Shown one piece after another: positions 1 through 7,520 of a DNA stretch of 64,000 nucleotides. The position numbers and the translations under genes are program-made. The notes beneath the pieces are model-generated. The model worked only from the letters and a program-made list of their open reading frames with translations. It was not told the origin of the DNA and searched no databases. Each line of letters starts with the position of its first letter. Position 1 is the first letter of the stretch. The DNA is from Akkermansiaceae bacterium UBA7331 (GTDB lineage: Bacteria > Verrucomicrobiota > Verrucomicrobiia > Verrucomicrobiales > Akkermansiaceae). The stretch is taken from contig DKPP01000011.1 of assembly GCA_002471255.1 (NCBI GenBank), positions 450,642 through 514,641 of the forward strand. Reading direction: 5' to 3'.

Positions 1-1
1 G

Positions 2-340
2 TCATATACTCCATCTGAAGGTTGGAAGCAACTCGAGTCAATGCCTTATGCTATCGCTGCTGCGCCAACTCCGGCTCCCGTGTCCCCAGGTGGTAATATC
101 TATCTTTTAGGAGGGGACGAAGGTTCCGGCAAACTTTACACTCCACAGACAAATCCGGGTTTCAAAAATCAATCATTGTGCTACAACAGTCAAAACGACA
201 CGTGGCATGATGGTGGTCAGATTGATGCGCCTAGAGCCGTATTACCTACTTGTGAGCGTGATGGGCTTTATTACCTATTTAATGGAGAAATCAAACCGGG
301 GCTTCGTTCTAATGAAGTTTGGTCGGTGAACGTTCTCTAA
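2..340 (+). CDS. Kelch-repeat (NanM-like) protein, C-terminal part
   Basis: The reading frame is open from the window edge, so this is the 3' end of a longer gene; the ATG at 41 is internal. The visible 112 residues contain blades of a beta-propeller: a MPYAIAAAPTPAP strand, a LLGGDEGSG kelch turn (the GG pair typical of kelch motifs) and a closing strand ending NEVWSVNVL. The same order (MPKAIAAAATPAPA, then IIGGDDGS) is found in the last blade of the propeller in the next gene, so the two are paralogues. Kelch propellers of this kind include the sialic-acid mutarotase NanM and related cyclically permuted mutarotases. It lies 29 bp upstream of the kelch-MFS fusion and is probably co-transcribed with it. 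A role in sugar anomer conversion is inferred from family and context. Confidence 0.75.
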   Translation, partial: SYTPSEGWKQLESMPYAIAAAPTPAPVSPGGNIYLLGGDEGSGKLYTPQTNPGFKNQSLCYNSQNDTWHDGGQIDAPRAVLPTCERDGLYYLFNGEIKPGLRSNEVWSVNVL

Positions 341-369
341 CACACCATAAACAAAAACACCAAATCACC

Positions 370-2898
370 ATGCTTAAAACGATTAACCGTTTGCACAAAG
401 GTCTGATGACTGGTATCGCCCTCATGATGATGGGCGTTGCCTCTCTATCCTCTGCCCAAGCGGAGTTAAAACTAAGTGAAAAGACTGAATCCGTTCCCGC
501 TATTCCCGATCAATTCGGCAAAGCCGGTATGGCTGCATCAACAATTATGGATGGCGACGAGCCTACCATTATTGCACTAGGGGGAGCTAATTTCCCTTAC
601 GAACAACCTCATGCTGAAGGTTCTAAGAAAGTATTTTACAAAGATATTTACATTCTTCGTAATAATCAGTGGGTTAAAGTTGGCGAATTGCCTGAACCAC
701 TTGCTTATTCTGCTTATGCGGCATCTCCAAGAGGTATCGTTGTAGCCGGTGGCTGCAATGAAAATGGCCATACAAATAAAGCATGGTTAATCAGTCTGGA
801 TAAAAAAGATTCTTCTAAGGTGCAAATTACGGCATTGCCTAATTTACCCAAGAGTCTAGCTTATCCTGCCATGGCCACGATGAACAATCGTTTATATGTG
901 ATCGGTGGTCAAGAGCAAGAGAACTCTCCTACAGCTTTAAAAGACATCTATGTGATGGATTTGGTTGCTGCGGCTTCTGAAGATGAGGCTCAGCGTAAAG
1001 AAGCAGAGTGGGTGAAGGTGGGTGATATCCCTTCTGATGGTCGTATTTTGGCTACAGCCGGCTCATCTGATGGTCGTATTTACATCATGGGCGGTTGCTC
1101 ATTGAAAGATGGTAAGCGTACCTATTTAGATGAAGTACTTGTTTTCAATCCGCTTAATAAATCCGAACAATGGGTTGCTACGGATGTTAAGATGCCAAAG
1201 GCTATTGCGGCGGCTGCTACTCCAGCACCTGCACGTGAATCTTGCATATTGATTATTGGTGGTGATGATGGTAGCCAAGTAGGCGTATCTCCTGATCAGC
1301 ATAAAGGTCAATTAAACACCGTATTAATTTTTGATACCAAAAATAATACATGGAAAACATCCGATATTAAATGGTCTCAAGGTATCGCCACCGCTCCATC
1401 CGTAACTTTAAAAGAGTCCGTTTATACGATTAGTGGTGAAACGGCTCCCCGTGTACGTACGAATTTAATTCAAGGGATGGAAGCCGGTTATACAATCACT
1501 TTCTATTTGATTGACTGGTTTATTTTCGCCATTGCCATTCTTGTATTGGTGATTTTGGCTCTTCAAATTAAGAAATATGGCATGGGTAATATCTCCATGG
1601 CATTAGGTAAAGCTAATGATAACCCGAGTAAGTATGCTTGGGGTGTTGTTGCTTTATTGTGGTTTGTAGCCATGCTTAATTACTTTGACCGTCAGCTTTT
1701 GACAACTATCCGCGAACCTATTGTTCGTGATATTCCTCAGACGGAAGCTCAGTTCGGTTTATTGACCGCTATTTTCTTGTTCATTTACGCGAGTTTGAGC
1801 CCGGTGGGTGGTTTCTTAGCAGACCGTTTTTCTCGTCGTGTCGTGATCATGGTTTCTTTGGTAGTTTGGTCTGCCGTTACTTGGATCACAGGTCACGTAG
1901 AAAACTATAACCAACTTTTGGTTGCTCGTGCTTTGATGGGTATTTCCGAAGCTTGTTATATTCCTGCCGCTTTAGCGTTAATTACAGACTTCCATCGTGG
2001 TAAGACCCGTTCTTTGGCTACCGGTATTCACATGAGTGGTATTTACACCGGTATGGCTATTGCCGGCTTTGGCGGTAGTTTGTCCGAGTGGGCCGGCTGG
2101 CGTATGACTTTCGGCTTGTTTGGTTTGGTTGGTGTGCTTTATGCGGTTATTCTTATCATTTTCTTGAAAGATCCTTCCGAAGAAACTCCTTCCGAATTGG
2201 CTCAGGACTTAGGTGCCACTTCCGATGAAGCTAAGACTATTGCCGTTGAAGAATTCAAACCGAGCTTTAAGGATATCGCCAAAGGCTTATTCAAAAAGCC
2301 TGCTTTCTGGTTATTGATCGGCGTGATGGTAGGTTCCGGTGCTGCCAACTGGCTAGTGCTTGCGTGGTTGCCAACATTATTGAAAGATAAGTTCAATTTG
2401 AGCTTGGGCGATGCAGGTATTCATGCCACGTTCTGGAACTCTTTGGCCAAATATGTAGCCGTTATTTTAGGTGCTATTATTGCAGACCGATTAGCTACCA
2501 GAGCTGCTAGGGGTCGTCAGATTGTGCCTTCTATTACTTACTTTATTGCAGCTCCGTTGGTATTTTGTTCTGCCTTTATCGGTAACTTCTCTATTGAAGG
2601 TATTGTGACCGGTTTCGGTATCTTTATTACGATGATCGCCTTCCAAGGTATCGCTCAAGGTTCTCTTGATGCAACCTTGATGCCGATTCTTCGTTCCCAT
2701 ATCGATGAACGATTCTCAGCGACCGGTTATGGTATGTTGAACTTAGCCAGTGCCGGTGTAGGTGGTTTAACCGTTCTAATGGGTGGTAAATTGAAAGACA
2801 TGGGCTTTGAATTGACAACAGTCTTTTCTGCGTCCGGTGTCTTGATTTTAGTTTGCGCCATTTGTTTGTATTTCTTACCAAAACCACAAAAGAAATAA
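370..2898 (+). CDS. Kelch (NanM-like) propeller fused to an MFS sugar transporter
   Basis: 842 aa. The frame is open from 319, but the ATG at 370 gives a clean signal peptide (basic MLKTINRLHK, a hydrophobic core, then SSAQA), so it is preferred. Residues about 35-365 form a kelch propeller with repeated GG turns (ALGGANF, VAGGCNE, VIGGQEQ, IMGGCSL, IIGGDDG). A single membrane helix at about 379-398 (starting YLIDWFIFAI) follows, then a complete MFS domain from about 422 to the end with roughly 12 helices and the loop signature GFLADRFSRR. The topology is consistent: exported propeller, one crossing inward, then an MFS whose N-terminus is cytoplasmic. By family, the propeller would convert a sugar (sialic acid in NanM) on the outer face and pass it to the transporter; the actual substrate is not known. 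It ends 4 bp before the SGNH esterase ATG. Confidence 0.85.
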   Translation: MLKTINRLHKGLMTGIALMMMGVASLSSAQAELKLSEKTESVPAIPDQFGKAGMAASTIMDGDEPTIIALGGANFPYEQPHAEGSKKVFYKDIYILRNNQWVKVGELPEPLAYSAYAASPRGIVVAGGCNENGHTNKAWLISLDKKDSSKVQITALPNLPKSLAYPAMATMNNRLYVIGGQEQENSPTALKDIYVMDLVAAASEDEAQRKEAEWVKVGDIPSDGRILATAGSSDGRIYIMGGCSLKDGKRTYLDEVLVFNPLNKSEQWVATDVKMPKAIAAAATPAPARESCILIIGGDDGSQVGVSPDQHKGQLNTVLIFDTKNNTWKTSDIKWSQGIATAPSVTLKESVYTISGETAPRVRTNLIQGMEAGYTITFYLIDWFIFAIAILVLVILALQIKKYGMGNISMALGKANDNPSKYAWGVVALLWFVAMLNYFDRQLLTTIREPIVRDIPQTEAQFGLLTAIFLFIYASLSPVGGFLADRFSRRVVIMVSLVVWSAVTWITGHVENYNQLLVARALMGISEACYIPAALALITDFHRGKTRSLATGIHMSGIYTGMAIAGFGGSLSEWAGWRMTFGLFGLVGVLYAVILIIFLKDPSEETPSELAQDLGATSDEAKTIAVEEFKPSFKDIAKGLFKKPAFWLLIGVMVGSGAANWLVLAWLPTLLKDKFNLSLGDAGIHATFWNSLAKYVAVILGAIIADRLATRAARGRQIVPSITYFIAAPLVFCSAFIGNFSIEGIVTGFGIFITMIAFQGIAQGSLDATLMPILRSHIDERFSATGYGMLNLASAGVGGLTVLMGGKLKDMGFELTTVFSASGVLILVCAICLYFLPKPQKK

Positions 2899-2902
2899 GT
2901 TG

Positions 2903-3715
2903 ATGAACTATAAGCTTAAGTTATCTACTTTGCTCTTTGCTTCCGTCTTGTGTGGAAGCTTAGCAGCAGCTGCTCCTAAAAAGGATCAAGGGCCGTTTCC
3001 TCCTGATTTAACTCAAGAAGAGGTCCTAAAGCGTAATGAAACTTTACCGGATTACAAAGCATTACACGCTTTGGTTGCCGATAAGAAAAAGAACATCCTT
3101 TGGGTGATTACCGGTGATAGTATTACTCATGGTTGTATGCATACCCATGGTCTTCGCTCATATCCCGAGCACTGGATGGAGTTCGTTAAGTGGGAGCTTC
3201 GACGTACTGACGATATTGTGGTTAATTCCGGTATCAGCGGAGAGATCACTACGGGTACCTTAAATAAATTTGATTGGCGTGTCGGTCAATTTAAACCTCA
3301 AGTCGTATCCATCAATTTGGGTATGAATGATGTTGTTAAGATGGGACCTGCAAAGCTTCAAGAATACAAAAAGAATCTTGAGACTCTTGTAGAAAAAGTA
3401 CGCAAATTGAAGGCGATTCCTATTTTACAGATCACGAGCCCAACGATTAACATGACCGACGCTCGTGCAAAGAATTTGGATCAATTCTGGAAAGCTATTT
3501 ATGAAGTAGCTCAAGAGAAAAAAGTCCTCTTAGTGGATCATGGTTCACATTGGAAAGCATTTGCTTCGGAACCGGCAGTCCGTAAATCTTGGATGAATGA
3601 TGCGATTCACCCAAATGGTAAAGGCCATGCAGAGATGTACAAAAAAATGGCCTATGACCTTGGATTTTTCGATCCTAATAAGCCTACAAGCAAACTAGGG
3701 GATAAAACTTTATAG
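2903..3715 (+). CDS. Secreted SGNH/GDSL-family hydrolase (esterase)
   Basis: 270 aa from ATG 2903; a TTG three bases upstream is in frame but less likely. The signal peptide ends near AAAAP. All SGNH blocks are visible: block I ITGDSITHG with nucleophile Ser73, block II NSGISGE, block III INLGMND with the oxyanion Asn, and block V DAIHPNGKGH with Asp233 and His236. These predict an active carbohydrate esterase, for example removing O-acetyl groups from host or plant glycans; the sialate or xylan substrate cannot be told from sequence. It lies 4 bp after the kelch-MFS gene, suggesting one operon, and is followed by a strong terminator. A paralogue without the catalytic residues lies at 5372-6172. 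Confidence 0.85.
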   Translation: MNYKLKLSTLLFASVLCGSLAAAAPKKDQGPFPPDLTQEEVLKRNETLPDYKALHALVADKKKNILWVITGDSITHGCMHTHGLRSYPEHWMEFVKWELRRTDDIVVNSGISGEITTGTLNKFDWRVGQFKPQVVSINLGMNDVVKMGPAKLQEYKKNLETLVEKVRKLKAIPILQITSPTINMTDARAKNLDQFWKAIYEVAQEKKVLLVDHGSHWKAFASEPAVRKSWMNDAIHPNGKGHAEMYKKMAYDLGFFDPNKPTSKLGDKTL

Positions 3716-3740
3716 GTTATTTGTATTTTATCGAGGAAAA

Positions 3741-3772
3741 GGCATCAGGTTTTGACCTGGTGCCTTTTTTTT
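3741..3772 (+). terminator. Intrinsic terminator after the SGNH esterase gene
   Basis: Ten-base stem GGCATCAGGT / ACCTGGTGCC (one G-U pair) with a TTTG loop, followed by eight T residues. It closes the kelch / kelch-MFS / SGNH operon. Confidence 0.85.
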
Positions 3773-3836
3773 GCATGAAAGAATATATTTTTCTCATCCG
3801 TAGCATTATTAATTAATTTTTTATATATTTAAGGCA

Positions 3837-5246
3837 ATGGACAAGTCATCTCATAATCGTCGTGGATTTTTAAAACTGTTCGGATTAGCTTCCGGTAGCT
3901 TAGCATTAGGTAGAGCTACAAGCTCTGCTCAAGAAAAACAGATTAAATCCTTAGTGGATGCAGATATTTCCTCTAGACCTTCCGGTAGCATCTATATGGG
4001 TGACTATAAAGCGCCAAAATTGTCAAAGGTGAAAATAGCATTTATCGGATTAAATAGAGGGTTTACTCATGTTGCCAGTACTTGTGCTTTGCCCGAGGCA
4101 GAAATCGTGGCTGTTTGTGATTTACATCAAGACTTGGTTGATCGTGCTATCAAACGGGTAAAGGATAAAACAGGTAAGGATCCAAAGGGGTATTCCAAAG
4201 GACCGGACGACTACTTGAACTTACTGAAGGATTGTCAACCCGATGCCGTTGTGATCAGTACGGATTGGGCAAGTCATACTCCCATTGCCTGTGATTGTAT
4301 GAATCATGGTGCTCATGCTTTTATCGAAGTGCCACTAACTCAGTCTATCGATGAAATTTGGAAGCTCATTGATACGAGTGAGAAAACTCGTAAGCATTGT
4401 ATGATGTTAGAAAACGTTAATTATGGTCGCGATGAATTAATGTTTCTCAATATGACGAGGCAGGGCTTGATTGGTGATTTGACTCATGGTGAGGCTGCGT
4501 ATATTCATAATTTGAGAGACCAATTAATGGAAAAAGAACGTGGAGAGGGTGTTTGGAGAACGGGATATATGGAACAAATTAATGGTAATCTCTATCCGAC
4601 TCATGGCTTAGGGCCGGTGGCTCAATATATGAACCTTGGCCGCGGTGAAGATAATTTTGCCAGTTTAGTATCATATTCGTCTCCTGCCGTTGGTAGAGCA
4701 TATTATGCTAAAGAAAAATTGCCTTCCAATGATCGTTGGAATCAGGGGAAATTTATTTGTGGAGATATGAATACCTCAATTATCAAAACGAAGCTTGGAC
4801 GTACTATCATGCTTCAATGGGATGAAACAACTCCACGGCCTTATTCTCGTTTAAATCTTATTCAGGGCACACAAGGATGTCTTGCCGGTTTTCCTACACG
4901 AGTGGCTGGCGAAAAATTTAATAATGGAAATTATCATCAATGGGTTGAGGGAGAAAAAATTCAATCCATTTATGATCAATATGACCATCCATTATGGAAG
5001 CGCATGGGTGAAAAAGCAGTCAAAATGGGAGGACATGGCGGAATGGACTTTATCATGATGGCAAGGGTGATTGAATGTTTAAATAAAGGTGAGCCATTAG
5101 ATCAAAATATTTATGAAGGTGCCTTTTGGTCAGCTGTAGGTCCATTATCAGCTCAATCTGTTGCTCAAGATGGGCAACGTATTAATTTCCCTGATTTTAC
5201 TCGAGGAGATTGGAAAAATACTTTACCTATTCCCGTGATAGGTTAA
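3837..5246 (+). CDS. GH109-type NAD-dependent glycosidase (Gfo/Idh/MocA fold), Tat-exported
   Basis: 469 aa. The N-terminus carries a twin-arginine signal (HNRRGFLKLFG, then a short hydrophobic run ending TSSAQ). A Rossmann domain follows (IAFIGLNRGFTH, VAVCDLHQ), then the Gfo/Idh/MocA C-terminal domain. Motifs characteristic of GH109 alpha-N-acetylgalactosaminidases are present: HAFIEVPLT, MMLENVNYGRDELM, HGEAAYIHNLRDQ, YPTHGLGPV (catalytic-type His256), TPRPYSRL, GGHGGMDFIM and PDFTRGDWK. GH109 enzymes cleave terminal alpha-GalNAc from mucin O-glycans or blood group A by an NAD+-assisted oxidation-elimination mechanism. Export to the periplasm with bound NAD fits the Tat signal. It is flanked by its own terminator and lies between two SGNH paralogues. 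A plain Gfo/Idh/MocA oxidoreductase is the alternative, but the motif set favours GH109. Confidence 0.85.
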   Translation: MDKSSHNRRGFLKLFGLASGSLALGRATSSAQEKQIKSLVDADISSRPSGSIYMGDYKAPKLSKVKIAFIGLNRGFTHVASTCALPEAEIVAVCDLHQDLVDRAIKRVKDKTGKDPKGYSKGPDDYLNLLKDCQPDAVVISTDWASHTPIACDCMNHGAHAFIEVPLTQSIDEIWKLIDTSEKTRKHCMMLENVNYGRDELMFLNMTRQGLIGDLTHGEAAYIHNLRDQLMEKERGEGVWRTGYMEQINGNLYPTHGLGPVAQYMNLGRGEDNFASLVSYSSPAVGRAYYAKEKLPSNDRWNQGKFICGDMNTSIIKTKLGRTIMLQWDETTPRPYSRLNLIQGTQGCLAGFPTRVAGEKFNNGNYHQWVEGEKIQSIYDQYDHPLWKRMGEKAVKMGGHGGMDFIMMARVIECLNKGEPLDQNIYEGAFWSAVGPLSAQSVAQDGQRINFPDFTRGDWKNTLPIPVIG

Positions 5247-5260
5247 TTCATTTCGCTTAT

Positions 5261-5297
5261 CAGCCCCTTGTTTTTTGATTTTTCAAGGGGTTGTTTA
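5261..5297 (+). terminator. Intrinsic terminator after the GH109-type gene
   Basis: Stem CAGCCCCTTG / CAAGGGGTTG (one G-U pair) with a T-rich loop, followed by TTTATT. Confidence 0.7.
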
Positions 5298-5335
5298 TTA
5301 AAAAACAGGAATTGAGATAAAAATATCTCGTGATT

Positions 5336-5362
5336 TTGCAACATTAAGGCTATTTGTATAGT
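5336..5362 (+). promoter_or_regulatory. Predicted promoter of the SGNH-like pseudoenzyme gene
   Basis: TTGCAA, 15-nt spacer, TATAGT, then only 9 nt to the ATG at 5372. It supports that ATG over the in-frame TTG at 5354, which would lie upstream of the -10 box. Confidence 0.5.
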
Positions 5363-5371
5363 CCAAGAGAC

Positions 5372-6172
5372 ATGATCACTTATTCACTAAAATCTTTGAT
5401 ATTGGCAGGTGCTGTAGGCTTTGCCTCGGTTTCTATGGTTGGTTTTGCCGATGATGCTCCCGATTTGGTTAAGGTTGAGCAATCAGCATTAACTCGCAAT
5501 CAATCTTTGCCGGATTATAAAACGCTACACCATTTAGTAGATAATCAGTCCAAGTCAATGATTTGGCTGTTTACTGGAGATGTTTCGACCCAAGGTGGTA
5601 ATTTTACTAATAATCAAAGAACCTATGTTCAGCATTGGGAACAGTTAATCAAGTGGGAACAAGGACGTTATAATGATGTCGTCATTAATACCGGCCGACA
5701 AAAAAACACTCTGGAAAATATCAATAGCCAATTTGGATGGATGATCGGTCAATTCCGCCCTCAGGTTGTTTCTGTGAATGTTGGTCTACAAGGTATCAAG
5801 GAATTGACAGATCAAACATTGCGAGATTATGAGGGTAATTTAAGTTTGCTTTTAGAAAGTATTCGCAATGTCGGTGCTATCCCTATTATTCAGCTTCCCG
5901 TAGCCGTTTTAATTAAGGATAAGGATGATCCTATGGTCAAAAAATTATGGGATACCATTATTAAGGTTTGCGATCGTGATAAAGTAATCATTGTTGATCA
6001 TGTAAGCCATTGGAATCAACAAGCTCCTCCGGTGAATGGTCCTCAACCTTGGGTGAATGATGGGATGTATCCAAACGGATTAGGTCATTGCGAGATATTC
6101 AAAAAGTTAGCCCTTGATCTTGGTTTTAAAGAAATGGCTGAGAAGATTTGCCCACCACAAGTATCTGAATGA
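5372..6172 (+). CDS. Secreted SGNH-hydrolase paralogue lacking the catalytic residues
   Basis: 266 aa from ATG 5372, with a signal peptide ending near VGFADD. It aligns along its whole length with the esterase at 2903-3715: NQSLPDYKTLHHLV against NETLPDYKALHALV, GWMIGQFRPQVVSVN against DWRVGQFKPQVVSIN, and VDHVSHWN against VDHGSHWK. Every catalytic block is changed: GDSIT becomes GDVST (nucleophile Ser to Val71), GMND becomes GLQG (oxyanion Asn lost) and DAIH becomes DGMY (His to Tyr233). The reading frame is intact and the fold residues are kept, so it is not a decaying pseudogene. It probably acts as a non-catalytic glycan-binding or partner protein; that role is inference. Confidence 0.85.
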   Translation: MITYSLKSLILAGAVGFASVSMVGFADDAPDLVKVEQSALTRNQSLPDYKTLHHLVDNQSKSMIWLFTGDVSTQGGNFTNNQRTYVQHWEQLIKWEQGRYNDVVINTGRQKNTLENINSQFGWMIGQFRPQVVSVNVGLQGIKELTDQTLRDYEGNLSLLLESIRNVGAIPIIQLPVAVLIKDKDDPMVKKLWDTIIKVCDRDKVIIVDHVSHWNQQAPPVNGPQPWVNDGMYPNGLGHCEIFKKLALDLGFKEMAEKICPPQVSE

Positions 6173-6217
6173 TACTACTTGCCATATTTGGATATAGTAT
6201 TTAGATCTTAATACTTT

Positions 6218-6266
6218 GACGTCTTGATTGTTTATGCCCTATCAGTGCCATAATAATCAAGACGTC
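6218..6266 (+). terminator. Inverted repeat, possible terminator of the SGNH-like gene
   Basis: Perfect 12-base arms GACGTCTTGATT (6218-6229) and AATCAAGACGTC (6255-6266) with a 25-nt loop, followed by TTGCTTTT. The right arm is part of a 12-base palindrome CAAGACGTCTTG at 6258-6269, so a protein-binding site is an alternative. Confidence 0.5.
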
Positions 6267-6294
6267 TTGCTTTTGGATAGTAAATAGATAGAAT
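6267..6294 (+). promoter_or_regulatory. Predicted promoter of the secreted peptidase gene
   Basis: TTGCTT, 16-nt spacer, TAGAAT, 20 nt before the ATG at 6315. The -35 box overlaps the end of the CAAGACGTCTTG palindrome. Confidence 0.45.
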
Positions 6295-6314
6295 CATTAG
6301 AAAATAGCTTTAAT

Positions 6315-7484
6315 ATGATTAAAACTACCATAATTACCTTAGCTGCGACTTGTATATTTGCTGCCTCTTCCTTTGGGGAAATGCGTACGTGGACGAATAC
6401 CCAAGGAAAAACAATGGATGCGGAGTTTGTTTCTCTTGATAAAGATAAAGTATCGTTAACAACCAAAGCCGGTAAAAAGATAAAGATTCCTGTTAAATCA
6501 CTTTCTCAAGAAGACCAGGACTTCATTAAGGAATTAACTGCCGAAAAAGCTCCGAAATTGGGACATAATTACGATAACGAATGGCCAAAGACGACCAAAG
6601 TCGTGGAGGGATTTGAAGCTGAAATGATTCAAGAAGGGCCTGACGAGTATATTTATGAAACCCCTCACTTTAAATTTATCTGTGATACTAAAATAGGTAA
6701 AAGCGTGATTAAACAGCTAGCTCTCCTTTTCGAGGCTACGCATGAAGCTAATCGTTGCATTCCAATTGGTAATATCAGGGCACATCGTAAGGATCTAAAG
6801 TTTCCCGCTTATTTGTATGAAAAACAATCCGATTATCTAGCTAAAGGCGGTATGGAAGGATCTGCAGGTATTTTTATGGGGAACTCTAATCCCAATGATG
6901 CCGGGAAAACTTTAGTGCCGTTTGATTCTTTAGGTGTAAAAAAAGCCGGTAAATCTTACATAGTGGATAGATCTAAAAGCTCTAGAACATTAATACATGA
7001 ATTAACTCACCAGTTGATGACTTATAATTCTAAACTTGCCGGTTGGTTTTGCGAGGGGTCTGCCGAATATATAGCTAATACTCCTTATATTAATGGTAAG
7101 TTTAATTTTGCCGGTAATAAGAAGACTATTATCAGCTTTGCTACCGGATTTGATAAAAAATATGGTGCCGGGCGCAATTTGGGTGATAATTTAAAGGCGC
7201 CCGAATTAGAAAGCTTCATGACCATGCCGTATAGTACCTTTACTGGGGATAATGCTAATTTTAACTACGGATTTTCACTCTTATTGGTATACTACTGGTA
7301 TCATTTAGATGGAGATGGTGATGCCAAGCGCATTAAGGAATATATCAAGGCATTAGATGCCGGTAAAACTCCTCTTCAAGCAAACGAACTTCTTTTAGAT
7401 GGTCGTACCTATTCCGAGCTTGAGAAAGAAATTCAACAAAAATGGCGCAAAAACGGTATTAAAATCACCTTTGGTGATAATTAA
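6315..7484 (+). CDS. Secreted SHD1-like domain / HExxH zinc metallopeptidase
   Basis: 389 aa with a signal peptide ending at about SSFGE. Residues about 23-75 (MRTWTNTQGKTMDAEFVSLD, later IPVKSLSQEDQDFI) resemble the SLA1-homology SHD1-like domain that is common in PVC bacteria. The C-terminal domain carries LIHELTHQLM (His228, Glu229, His232) and WFCEGSAEYIA, where Glu247 is the likely third zinc ligand, as in gluzincins and DUF1570-type peptidases. A periplasmic or surface protease is predicted. It sits between the SGNH-like and GH95-type genes, so it may act on glycoproteins, but no substrate can be read from the sequence. Confidence 0.75.
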   Translation: MIKTTIITLAATCIFAASSFGEMRTWTNTQGKTMDAEFVSLDKDKVSLTTKAGKKIKIPVKSLSQEDQDFIKELTAEKAPKLGHNYDNEWPKTTKVVEGFEAEMIQEGPDEYIYETPHFKFICDTKIGKSVIKQLALLFEATHEANRCIPIGNIRAHRKDLKFPAYLYEKQSDYLAKGGMEGSAGIFMGNSNPNDAGKTLVPFDSLGVKKAGKSYIVDRSKSSRTLIHELTHQLMTYNSKLAGWFCEGSAEYIANTPYINGKFNFAGNKKTIISFATGFDKKYGAGRNLGDNLKAPELESFMTMPYSTFTGDNANFNYGFSLLLVYYWYHLDGDGDAKRIKEYIKALDAGKTPLQANELLLDGRTYSELEKEIQQKWRKNGIKITFGDN

Positions 7485-7520
7485 TTGTCCCTGTTATATT
7501 ACCTTTGACGAATATTATTC

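Noticed and set aside
3837..5246. Ordinary Gfo/Idh/MocA sugar dehydrogenase
   Set aside because: The Tat signal and the set of motifs (PTHGLGPV, PRPYSRL, GGHGGMDF, PDFTRG) match GH109 better than a cytoplasmic dehydrogenase.
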